A stretch of DNA of 64,000 nt from Marinilabiliaceae bacterium JC017 (GTDB taxonomy: Bacteria > Bacteroidota > Bacteroidia > Bacteroidales > Marinilabiliaceae), in assembly GCA_004296775.1 (NCBI GenBank), contig RHGE01000031.1, positions 24,509 to 88,508 of the forward strand, in the 5' to 3' direction. The notes under the pieces were generated by a model. It worked only from the letters and a program-made list of their open reading frames with translations. It was not told where the DNA came from and did not search any database. Shown here piece by piece: positions 8,291-19,000 of the stretch; position 1 is the first letter of the stretch, and each line of letters opens with the position of its first letter. Both the position numbers and the translations under genes were made by a program.

Positions 8291-10720
8291 ATGAGAAAAA
8301 ACATTACCCTGCTGCTTTTCATGTCAGTTTTAACTAATCATATTTGGGGACAAGCGACAATCGAAGGCACTATTACTTCAGATAAAGATGGAATCATAAT
8401 TCCCGGTGTAAATGTTTACACCCAGGAATTAAAACATGGTACCGCCTCAACTACTGATGGCTCTTACAGCCTTAACGTTGAAGACGCAGGGGATTATACC
8501 CTTATCTTCTCGACTATCGGCTACGACCACAAAGAGGTGAAGATCTCCGTTAAAGAACATGAAAATGTACATGTGGATGTTAAGCTTGAAGAAAGCAACT
8601 TCAGAATGAATGAAGTGATCGTGGTAGGCGAAAATGAAGACAATAAAACAATCAAGAAAATAAAACAAAGCCCCATGGCCGTTTCCATCATTGATGGAAG
8701 AGATTTTAAAGGCAGGGTATCAGGTGTCAATGAAATCTTAAGCCGCACAGCTGGTATAAAAATACGCCAGGAAGGGGGCCTGGGGAGCAACGCCAAGATA
8801 TCGGTGCACGGATTAGAAGGTAACCGGGTGGCCATATTTATCAACGGATTTGCTCTTAACAGCCCGGACGGCTCCTTTAACATCAATGACATTGCCATTG
8901 ATATTATAGAGCGAATCGAAGTCTACAAAGGCATTGTCCCGGCTGAATTTGGGGGCGATGGCCTTGGAGGGGCCATTAATATTGTTACGCGTGAAGTGGA
9001 TTGCGATGTGTTAGGAGCATCCATAGAAGGAGGCACCTATGGATTACGAAAGTACAATCTAATGGCTAAAAAACTCTTTGACAAGCCGGGGATTCAAATT
9101 GCAGCAGCCGTTATGCACAGTGAAGCCACCAATAATTACGAAATGGACCTAACCGATTTTGACCATGCACTGGATCCGGAAACGTATTCTCATTGCACCC
9201 GGCTAAACGATGAATACATGTCACGCATGTTATTCGCCGGTATCACCTTTACCAAATTATGGTTTGATAAAATAGAGTTTGAATTTCCCTGGTATAAAAA
9301 TTATAAAGGCATCCAGGCTATTACTTTTGACTCCCGATCGGCACACCGGCACGGTACTAATTTCATGCCGGTGATAAAATTGGAAAAACATGATTTTTTT
9401 GTCAAAGGACTGGATTTCAAATCCTCTTTTGTAACCCCCATCATTGAATCTCACCTGGTGGATACGACCACCACAATGTATTATTGGGATGGTCAGACCA
9501 CTCCCAGCTCCAGAGGCGAAACGGATGACCACCGTATGAATTATTCTACGGACAAGACAAAAGAAGCTCGTCATAAACTGAATTTAAAATACAAGATCAG
9601 CGATCAACATACACTAAACCTGAACAACCAGTACGTTTATTCAAAAAATACGCCAAACGACCCCTACCTGGCCGATTATTTGGGATTTGACCCCAGTGCT
9701 TTCCCAAGCAAAATGCAAAGTAATGTAACCGGTCTATCCCATGAATACTTTTCAAAAAACAAGAGACTCCAGAATCTGTTTTCCATTAAATCCTACAATA
9801 TCGATTCTGAAATATTCAGAACCACTGAAAAACTGATTGACGAGGCTGCGACCAAACAAACCCCGGCACAAACAACCAATAACAGTTTACAATTTGGTTT
9901 TAATGAAGGAGTAGCTTATGAAATATACAATGGCACCCGGTTAAAGTTGGCATTTGAACATGCCGTGCGCTTGCCCAGGCCACATGAACTGTTTGGCGAT
10001 GGTTTAGGCATTATTCCCGGGCATGATTTAAAACCTGAAAAAAGCAATAATGTGAACCTGGGCCTGCTGATGAACCATTACAACATGCTGGGCACCCAAC
10101 GACTGCAATTTGAAGTGGGAACTTTTTATAAAGATGTTAAAGACATGATAAAACTAGGTCCCACCCCGGATGGCAAACTGACTCATGACAACATGCAAAA
10201 CATCCTTATCAAAGGTTTTGAAACCGAAATTAAATTGGACATAACTCCACAGTGGTATGTTTATGGGAACTTTACTTACCAGGATTTGAGAAATAATAAA
10301 GAATTCAAGACGGACGACAAAACCTCAAAGAACGACACTTACAACAAACGCGTTCCTAATATTCCATGGCTGTTTTACAATGCCGGAATTGAATATCACC
10401 GGTCGGGATTGTTTAAAAAAGAGTTAACCCGTATCTATTATGATTTCTCCTACATTCATGAATACCATTACGATTGGAAAATGTCGGACCGGAAGGACAA
10501 TGAATTTCGCTGGAAGATCCCTTCGCAAGCCATTCATTATGCGGGCATTCAACAGTCCTTTTTAAACAATTTGGTATCGATCAACATAGAGATCGCCAAT
10601 ATTTTCAACCAAAAAGCTTACGACAACCATAAAATGCCTCTCCCAGGACGCACCATCATGGCTAAAATTAAATACAGCTGGTTCCGCGACAAGGCAGAAG
10701 GAGGTGCCATGGGATTATAA
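8291..10720 (+). CDS. TonB-dependent outer-membrane receptor, probably for a siderophore
   Basis: An 809-aa outer-membrane transporter. Signal peptide at residues 1-20 (cleavage before Q), CarboxypepD_reg-like beta-sandwich (about 22-110), plug domain (about 120-235, with NEILSRTAGIKIRQEGGLGSNAKISVHG written here in two parts: NEILSRTAGIKIRQ then EGGLGSNAKISVHG), then a large beta-barrel ending in an aromatic-rich C-terminus. It takes up a ligand across the outer membrane using TonB energy. Control by the divergent AraC gene, and an NRPS downstream, argue for a metallophore rather than a glycan; no SusD-like partner is present. The lipoprotein gene follows after 51 bases. Confidence 0.9.
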   Translation: MRKNITLLLFMSVLTNHIWGQATIEGTITSDKDGIIIPGVNVYTQELKHGTASTTDGSYSLNVEDAGDYTLIFSTIGYDHKEVKISVKEHENVHVDVKLEESNFRMNEVIVVGENEDNKTIKKIKQSPMAVSIIDGRDFKGRVSGVNEILSRTAGIKIRQEGGLGSNAKISVHGLEGNRVAIFINGFALNSPDGSFNINDIAIDIIERIEVYKGIVPAEFGGDGLGGAINIVTREVDCDVLGASIEGGTYGLRKYNLMAKKLFDKPGIQIAAAVMHSEATNNYEMDLTDFDHALDPETYSHCTRLNDEYMSRMLFAGITFTKLWFDKIEFEFPWYKNYKGIQAITFDSRSAHRHGTNFMPVIKLEKHDFFVKGLDFKSSFVTPIIESHLVDTTTTMYYWDGQTTPSSRGETDDHRMNYSTDKTKEARHKLNLKYKISDQHTLNLNNQYVYSKNTPNDPYLADYLGFDPSAFPSKMQSNVTGLSHEYFSKNKRLQNLFSIKSYNIDSEIFRTTEKLIDEAATKQTPAQTTNNSLQFGFNEGVAYEIYNGTRLKLAFEHAVRLPRPHELFGDGLGIIPGHDLKPEKSNNVNLGLLMNHYNMLGTQRLQFEVGTFYKDVKDMIKLGPTPDGKLTHDNMQNILIKGFETEIKLDITPQWYVYGNFTYQDLRNNKEFKTDDKTSKNDTYNKRVPNIPWLFYNAGIEYHRSGLFKKELTRIYYDFSYIHEYHYDWKMSDRKDNEFRWKIPSQAIHYAGIQQSFLNNLVSINIEIANIFNQKAYDNHKMPLPGRTIMAKIKYSWFRDKAEGGAMGL

Positions 10721-10771
10721 TTAAACAATTACCCGACTAACTAATAACACATTTTTAACATCTATAATAAC

Positions 10772-11974
10772 ATGAGAATCATGAAAATAAACAAAGGATT
10801 ATTACTCCTGTTTCTATCTGGATTATTCCTTACAACAGGCTGTGAGGATGATACTGAAGAGATCGACACTAAAGAGACTGACACTACGGAGAAACATCAA
10901 TTTGCTCACAGTGTTAAGGTGGATAAAAACACCTACCTCAGTACATTTAAAGATTTGACTGTAAAAGAAACAAAAACCAGCAATGCCCACACGCATTCGG
11001 GTGATGCTTACTTGTTTTCCTACAACGATTGGGTATTTGTGCTGGAAGCCAAAAATGATCGATTGTTCAGGTACCGTAAAACAGACAATGATCTTATTGC
11101 AGAAGGAAAAACACTGGTTCTTCCAGCCAAGTCATTTGCTTCATCCATATGTTTCATTTCAGATAGTAAAGCCTACATTTCCTATACCCTGCTTGGCAAA
11201 ATAGCTGTTTTGGATTTAGAAAAATGGGAAATAACCAAGGAAATAGACATCACCGAATTTGCACTGGGCGATCAAGACATCAATCCCGAAGCGGTGTCCA
11301 TGATCTATCGTGATAATCATGTGTTTGTTGCCCTGTGGCAGCAGAAAGCGATGAACATCCCTCACTTAGGCAGCTATGTACTGGTAATCAACACCACTAC
11401 CGACAAGCCGGAAAAAATGCTTACTGACACACGCGGTATTCAGCTGGGCTCCCACGATCCGTCAGGTAGCCCGTTTATAGATGAGAGGGGCGACATCTAT
11501 TTTTATGCCACCGGTGCCTGGGGATACGTTCCTCAAAAAGATGGATTTTTAAGGATCCGGAAAGGATCAACCGAATTTGATCCCGACTATTTTTTCTCGA
11601 TTAGCAAATCAGGCATTAAAGGTATGGATGGTTATAGTGCCAACTTTTTATATCAGAAAATATATAGCAACAATGGGGTGGTTTATGGCTTTATAAACAT
11701 CCCCGAACTCGGCAGCAATCCTCCTGACTTCCTGAACGACAAATCCATGCAACCTTGCATGATAGATGTTTATAATAAAACCATTACCAAATTAAATGTA
11801 AAACCTACCACCGGATGGTCAACCTGCATTTCACAAGAAGACCAAAAGTTGATCCTGGGCATGTCCACTGAAGATGGCACAGGATACTACATTTACGATT
11901 TAAATAAGCAAAGTAACAACGGTGTAAGCATTGTCACAGAAGGCATTCCCTTCCGTCTGTTGCACATGAATTAA
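10772..11974 (+). CDS. Surface lipoprotein, predicted beta-propeller (DUF4374/XusB-like)
   Basis: A 400-aa protein with a lipoprotein signal (LFLTTGC, Cys24; start could be Met1 or Met4) and then an acidic linker. The body has repeated beta-blade-like segments (for example YLFSYNDWVFVLEAKNDRLFRYRKT and later HVFVALWQQKAMNIPHLGSYVLVINT, each shown shortened as SYNDWVFVLE and GSYVLVINT). It follows a TonB receptor directly, as XusB does in Bacteroides xenosiderophore uptake loci. I infer a surface lipoprotein that captures a ferric siderophore or similar ligand for the receptor. The propeller call and the XusB analogy are from pattern, not from a search. Confidence 0.7.
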   Translation: MRIMKINKGLLLLFLSGLFLTTGCEDDTEEIDTKETDTTEKHQFAHSVKVDKNTYLSTFKDLTVKETKTSNAHTHSGDAYLFSYNDWVFVLEAKNDRLFRYRKTDNDLIAEGKTLVLPAKSFASSICFISDSKAYISYTLLGKIAVLDLEKWEITKEIDITEFALGDQDINPEAVSMIYRDNHVFVALWQQKAMNIPHLGSYVLVINTTTDKPEKMLTDTRGIQLGSHDPSGSPFIDERGDIYFYATGAWGYVPQKDGFLRIRKGSTEFDPDYFFSISKSGIKGMDGYSANFLYQKIYSNNGVVYGFINIPELGSNPPDFLNDKSMQPCMIDVYNKTITKLNVKPTTGWSTCISQEDQKLILGMSTEDGTGYYIYDLNKQSNNGVSIVTEGIPFRLLHMN

Positions 11975-11982
11975 TGCAATTG

Positions 11983-12023
11983 CTCCACCCTGTGTTTTTC
12001 CGTGCGAACATATCAGGGTGGAG
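11983..12023 (+). terminator. Possible terminator after the lipoprotein gene
   Basis: Arms CTCCACCCTG (11983-11992) and CAGGGTGGAG (12014-12023) are perfectly complementary, with a 21-base loop. It lies 9 bases after the stop region and would end the receptor-lipoprotein transcript, though only a short A-rich run follows. Confidence 0.5.
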
Positions 12024-12198
12024 TAAAAACAAATGATCAACCAGCTTTCAAACTCTATTTAATTGATGCCTCAGATGGTTTTAATCCTAACCTGGACAAG
12101 CCAAAAGAGCACTCCGATTTGAGTATCAAAACTATTAAACAACCCGAACCCCAGCTCTAAATCACATTATTACCAGCATCCAAATCATTTTTCCAGAA

Positions 12199-12855
12199 AT
12201 GAAAAACTATTCTACAATAGCCATTATAAGCACAATTGCCGGTTGCTTCATTTCAATATCCGATTGGATAGTACAAATGCAATCAATAGAATCGGACCAC
12301 TTTATCAGGCGCATTACCCAGCTTACAACCTGGGAGCTATGGTTTTCGTCTCACGCATGTGTCTTTCTTTTTCCTTTATGGGCTAGCGGCACCTGGCTTC
12401 TGTACCGCATAACCAAAGATGCTGCTCCACTCTTAGCCAAAGTAACTAGCATCTTATTAGCTTACTCCATGCTACTGCTAATTCCTTTTCATCACAGCTA
12501 CAACCTCTTTGGAATGCTTGCGAATACAGGAATACAACCAGATGATGCTCAATGGCAACTGTTGGTCAATATCAATTCTCCTTTTTATCCGGTAATGTTT
12601 CTATTACTTCCATTAAGCTGGATTGGTTTTGGAATCATTTCATGGCGGAAAAAATCACCGCTGCCCCGATGGACATTGGTGATTAACCCGGTATTTTTAT
12701 CCCTTTCCCTGGAACTATTGGCTATCCTGTCCCCCGGTATTTTCAAACCCATTCAACCGGGTATTTTTAGCGCTGCCACAACGCTTAATTTTTGGATTAG
12801 CTACCATTATTTAAAGAAACAACCTATCAACAACAGATCGTTAGATTATATATAA
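12199..12855 (+). CDS. Unrecognised membrane protein, about six spans
   Basis: A 218-aa, strongly hydrophobic protein with about six predicted membrane helices and short loops. I do not recognise the family. Notable spots are WELWFSSHACVFLFPLWASG in the second span and a short basic loop RKKSPLPRW before the last spans. It sits between the uptake genes and the NRPS gene. It could help export or tailor the product, but nothing in the sequence shows this. A family B repeat begins 5 bases after its stop. Confidence 0.7.
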   Translation: MKNYSTIAIISTIAGCFISISDWIVQMQSIESDHFIRRITQLTTWELWFSSHACVFLFPLWASGTWLLYRITKDAAPLLAKVTSILLAYSMLLLIPFHHSYNLFGMLANTGIQPDDAQWQLLVNINSPFYPVMFLLLPLSWIGFGIISWRKKSPLPRWTLVINPVFLSLSLELLAILSPGIFKPIQPGIFSAATTLNFWISYHYLKKQPINNRSLDYI

Positions 12856-12859
12856 TAGA

Positions 12860-12974
12860 CCTAACCTGGACAAGCCAGAAAAGTAAAAAGTATCAAGTAC
12901 AGAGTATCAAGATGATTTAATGCTCGCCAAAATATTTTGCCAATAAATACACAAATATCACTGATAAGATACTA
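12860..12974 (+). repeat. Dispersed repeat family B, copy 2
   Basis: Nearly identical to the copy at 5659 over about 110 bases, same orientation. It fills the gap between the 218-aa membrane protein and the NRPS gene. The following 110 bases (to 13090) resemble leaders at 23385-23445 and 28370-28450, so the repeat and leader may travel as a unit. Confidence 0.85.
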
Positions 12975-13095
12975 AGACTGATTTATATCAGTCTCCTTTC
13001 CTAGTCCCTATAATCATGACCATCAAATCAGCACAAATTGTTTTTCAGTTAATTACAAAAGCTTAACGAACTAATTACTAATCAAACATATCAAC

Positions 13096-16000
13096 ATGTA
13101 CACCCTTGATCAACTATTAATTGAAGCAGCCCGCAAAGTACCACATCAAGGCATAACCCATATTCAACATGGAAAAAACATCCAATTCCTTTCCTACCAA
13201 AACCTCCTTACCCAAAGCCAACAGATCGCTTATTCCCTAAAAAAAAGAGGACTAAAGGAAGGTACGTCAGTAATATTAAGTATTGAAGACCCTCAAAATT
13301 TCGTAATACTTTTTTGGTCGTGCATAATGGCTGGTTTAATACCGGCCCCCATGCCTTGTGTGGTCAACGCCAGGAAAGATTCCGTTATTTTTAAACGGTT
13401 CCTTTCTGCGCAAAAAGTTCTTCGTTGCCCTGTGATAATAAGTTTAAACAAAGAATTAGAAACTTATCTGGAACATTTAAAGATCCCATATATTTCAGAT
13501 CAACTGATCATTAAAAGCAGTCAGTTATTATCAGTGGATTACGCCCCACCCGTGTTGGATAATACCGCTACTGCTGTTATCCAGTTTTCCTCCGGAAGCA
13601 CTGGCCTGCCCAAAGGAGTGGAACTCAGCCACAAGAATATCATTGAAAACATCAAGATCAAACGCGCCTGGGAGAATACATCACCAGAAGATAAACTTGT
13701 TCACTGGCTGCCGTATTTTCATGACTTTGGATTATTCGGATGTCATATTTACTGTGTATTCAATAAGATTCCTGAAATAAGTATCTCTCCCTTCACTTAT
13801 ATCAGAAACCCTTTGATCTGGCTACAAAATATTGATCGGTATAAAGCGACCATTTCAACGGCAACACCCACCGGGCTGGAAATTCTCTTTAAAAGAATCA
13901 ATCCTCAAATAAATTATGACCTGGATCTATCTTCTTTAAAGAGCCTCATCCTTGGAGCAGAAATGATTTCTCCGGCCACCTGTGATATCTTAAAAAACCA
14001 TCTGGAGAAATACCATCTTAATCCTCTGTGCGTGAATCCCGGATATGGGCTGGCTGAAGCAACCCTGGTAGTATCCTGCCTCCACAATCACGCTTTTAAA
14101 AGCATCAAACTAAATCGTAAAGCATTAAACAACAACAAAGCCATACCAATACAAAGCACCCGGGAAGATTATTGTGAATTTACCTGTGTGGGGTCACCTG
14201 ACAATGGCATAGAAATCAGAATTGCTGCACCAGATGGTATCGCAGAATCCTTTGAAATAGGAGAAATTCAGCTCCTCTCCCACTGTAACACTAAAGGTTA
14301 TTTCAACAATCGCCAGGCTAGCGAGGACATTTTCCAGGACCGCTGGCTGAAGACCGGTGACCTTGGCTTTCTGGATGATAACGGACAATTATACATCACA
14401 GGCCGACAAAAGGAAATAATTATTATAAACGGCGAGAATCACTTCCCGTTCGACCAGGAATCCTGTATCCTCTCGGAATTTGGACATACAATAGACAAAT
14501 CAATATTTACCTCGTTTATTGATCCCGCCGACCACAAAGAAAAAGCCCTTCATTTTTTCACCACCCGGGAAAAATTATCGATGGAAGAATCCATCAAATT
14601 ATCCTTGAAGTGTAACCAACTGATTAATCAAAAATCAGGCTTTTCCCCTATTTACTCCATTCCTATACTCAAAAGCACTATCCCGAAAACATCCAGTGCA
14701 AAAACAAAACGACTCGAATTGGCCAACCAATATCTCAATAAAAAATTCCAGGCCATTACTGAAAAGATCGATAACACACCAAAAACATTTAACATTATGC
14801 CAACAATAAAAAACATCAAATCCAGTTTAAAAGAAATTTGGAGCGACGCTCTGGAAATACCCAATGTCAGCCAGATAGGATTACATTCAGACTTCTTCGC
14901 TCTGGGAGGTGATTCTATTCGTGCAATGAAAGCACTTGCCCAAATAGAAAGCACCTTCAACACGAAGCTAAATTCACGTTTTTTATATGACTATCCCTGT
15001 CTCGAAAAACAATACAACTATCTAAATCACATAGATGCCAATATTAAACAGCCTGAAAATGAATATGAACATTTGATTCGAAATATCATTGCCGAACATT
15101 TGGGGATTAATGCCGAAGAGTTGTCTATTGAGAGTCCGTTGAATGAAAAAGCCAACAACCTGAAACAACTTGTTGCCCTTTACGATTTACTCCAATCCGT
15201 ATTTGATTTAGCAGATAAAAACATCGATCTGACCCAGTTCAATACCTGCCGGGAGTTAGCCAACCAAATAAGGAAAGTTTATGTTACAACAGATAACAGA
15301 AAGATTTTTCCCCTGATGAACTTTCAACAAACCTTATTCTATCATTCCAAAGGATTTATCCGTAATGAACCAACAGGCCTGAGCTGCTATATCATTTGTC
15401 GAACAACCATCAATGGACCATTTAATAAACAAGCATTTGATGACGCCTTTAATAATACCATTGAAACACATCCAATGCTCCGTTCTGTCATTACCGAGGA
15501 AAGTGATACGCCTTTATTCAAAACTCTTTCTTCATGCCCCGGGTTTGAATCTGGCTACCAGGATATTTCAAACCTGAACCCAAAAGAACAGGAGTTGTTC
15601 TTCGAAATAAATGATCTTCAAGACAATGACCATCGCTTCAACCTGGGAACCTATCCTCTCTACTATGCTAACCTGTATAAAACCGGAAAAGAACAATTCG
15701 AAATCATTATCCACATAGATCATCAATTAATTGATGGCTTTAGTTTCTTTGAATTCATTAAAGAACTGCTCTTTAAATACGATCTGGCATGTGAAAATAA
15801 TTTACCGGAAGCCAGGTCAACCACAAAGCTGCAGTTCGCAGACTATGTACGCATTGAAAATTTCAGGGAGAAAACTCAAACCTACCAAAAAGCCATGGAC
15901 TTTGCCCTGGAAGTTTTCAAAGATGTCCCTGAAAAGATATCACTTCCAATGAAAATGAATCCATCTATGTTGAAAGAGGTTCATTTTACTACCCACCATA

Positions 16001-19000
16001 CGATTATTCCTAATGAAACAATGGCTCGCATCAGCCAATGGAGTGCCAATACAGATGGTATAAGTTTAAACTCGGTATTACTAGCCTGCTATTTTAAACT
16101 CATGAGCATCTGGTCCGGACAAAATGACATGGTGATTAACATGCCTGTCTATAACCGGGAACATCATTTCCCCGAAGCACGAAATGTAATCGGTAGTTTC
16201 CTGGATATTTTCCCTGTACGCCTGAAGGCGGAAATTGGAAAGCCAATATTACAGATGGCCCGTGATATCGAAAACTTTGTTCGGACGTTACTGAGTTACC
16301 CGGTTTCATCCATTGACTTAACCCGCCGTATCGCAATACAGGAAGGCATGACCCGTGGTTCATTGAGTTCCATTATTTTCAGTAATTCCATCAATATGAT
16401 ACCGGAAGGCATGAACAAAATCTCAAAATACATTGAGCTCGAGGCCCCAAAGGTTCAAACCGGGGCGCCGGGTACTTACATCGATTTAGTCATGTTCACC
16501 TGGGAAAAACAATGGATCTTTGACTGGAATTATGTCCGTAACTTATTTGATGCGGAATTTATTAAAACCCTATCGGAACAATTTACTTCCATGCTTACAC
16601 AGTTGGCTCAGGCCAGTTATAACGAAGATGGCATGGAGTCCTTTACAGGCACCAATGTGATGCCTCAAAAATTCAAACAGCTATTTGAGGACTTAAATCA
16701 AACACAACATGAATACCCACAGATCACAATCAATCAGTGGATAAAAAATATAGCACTGCAATACCCAAAGCGTAAAGCACTGCAATTCGCAGATCACTCA
16801 ATTAATTATGACACTTTTTACCAACGTTCCAACCAATTGGCTCACCTGTTGCGCAAACTGGGGGTTAAGCCCAACCAAAGGGTGGCTTTGTTAATGAACA
16901 GAAGCATGGATCTTCCTATCGCCCAATTAGCCATTATAATTGCCGGAGGAGCCTATGTTCCCATTGATCCCAAATACCCGGCAGAGAGAATTAAGTACAT
17001 GTTGGAAGACTGCGGAGCCGATATCCTTATAAGTGAAGACAAACATGTGGATTTGATACAAAAAATCGACATTAAAAGTATTAACCATTGTATTCTGACC
17101 AACGGAACCCGTACCAATGAATTGGAACAGTTTACAACTTATTCAAAAAAAGATATTGATTCTTCACCGGTTACCTCTCTTGAATTTACCAACACGCCGG
17201 AAGACCTGATTTACCTCATCTATACCTCTGGCTCAACCGGTCAACCCAAAGGCACCATGTTACGACACAGAAATGCATCGAACTTTTTATACTATGTAGG
17301 TCAAACATTTGGGGTTACCAAAGAAGATCGATTTGCCTTTATTACTTCCTATTCTTTTGACATGACAGTCACCTCCAATTGGCTGCCATTCCTTACCGGC
17401 GCATCGTTACATATTCTTGGAGAAGAGGATACTGTGAATATAGAAGAACTTTTAAAATTCATTAGTAAGCATCAAATAAGCTTTCTTAATATCACACCCT
17501 CTCATTTTTCCATGTTGGCCAACACACTAGAGTTTATGGATGAATCACTTTCCATGAAAGATCACATGACGGTGATGTTAGGGGCTGAAATTATCAACAC
17601 AGCCGATATAAACAAATGGCTCCTTACCTACCCAACCCATCGCTTCATAAATGAATATGGTCCAACCGAAGCCACGGTAGCTTCAAGTTTCTTTCCTATT
17701 CCGGTAAACGACCATAAGGTATGTGAACTGGATGTTGTTCCCATTGGAAAGGCCATTTACAACACGCAACTCTATATCCTGAATGAAAACAATGAACATT
17801 GCATGCCAGGGGTTCCCGGAATTCTACATATCGGGGGAGCAGGCGTAGCCAAGGGCTATTTAAACAAAGAAGAAAAAACAAAATCAGTATTCATCCCCAA
17901 TCCCTTAACCAAGGATTCCCAAGACATTTTGTACAATACCGGAGACCTGGCCAAATTTGCTGATAGTGGTGATATAATTTTCCTTGGACGAAAAGATTAT
18001 CAGGTTAATGTAAGAGGCTATCGCATAGAATTAGGTGAAATTGAAAATGCCTTAAGCAAAGTAAAAGAAATTGGAAAATGCTGTGCCGATGTACAAAAAG
18101 ATTGCAACGGACAAGCCACCGTTGTAGTTTTTTATACCTCATCTACCGGTGCTGCCCTGGAAAATAAATACATTAAAAATTGTATTGAAGGCTACCTGCC
18201 CGAATACATGATTCCAAAAGTCATGCACTTCATGGATAACATTCCGATTACTCCCAATGGTAAAATGGATAAAAAGGCATTACCCCAAATAGCCAAAAAT
18301 AAACAGGTTGAGCTACCGGAAGACTTTATTGCGCCAACCTCAAAAACAGAAAAAAAACTTGCGCTCAAATGGCAAAAAGTACTTGGCTTACCCCATATCA
18401 GTGTCAATGATAACTTTTGGGAAATTGGCGGTGACTCCATTAAATCCGTTCGTTTAGTACAAGAGCTTAAAGCCGCGGGATTTGACACCATTAAACTGAG
18501 AGATATTTTCAGTTCACCCAGTATCAAATCAATGTCCCAATCCCTTGGTAATTGCAGCTCTTCACATAACCTGATGACCCTAAAATCAAGTGATAACGCA
18601 GCAATTAACCTGATTTGTTTGCCTTACGCTGCCGGCACACCAGGTATGTATTCTGCATTTAGCCAATGCACCTCAAGCGAAATAAATGTTTTAGCAGCTC
18701 AATACCCGGGACATGGAGATGACCGGCCACTTCATACCACCATTGAAGCCACCAGTCAACCTTTATTCAAAGAAATAGAAAAAATAAAAGATCAGCCCAT
18801 TTTTATTCTTGGCTATTCTTATGGTGGCTATGTGGCCTATGACCTGTGTCGGCAACTAGAACAAGCAGGCATAATTCCAAGAGGCATTATCCTGGTAGGG
18901 ACAACACCGCCTCATGTAAAAGATGCTCTAATGGATCTTTTCAACAGTAATCCTTCAAGCAATATTCTGGAAAATGATTCTAACAACTTACTTAACACAA

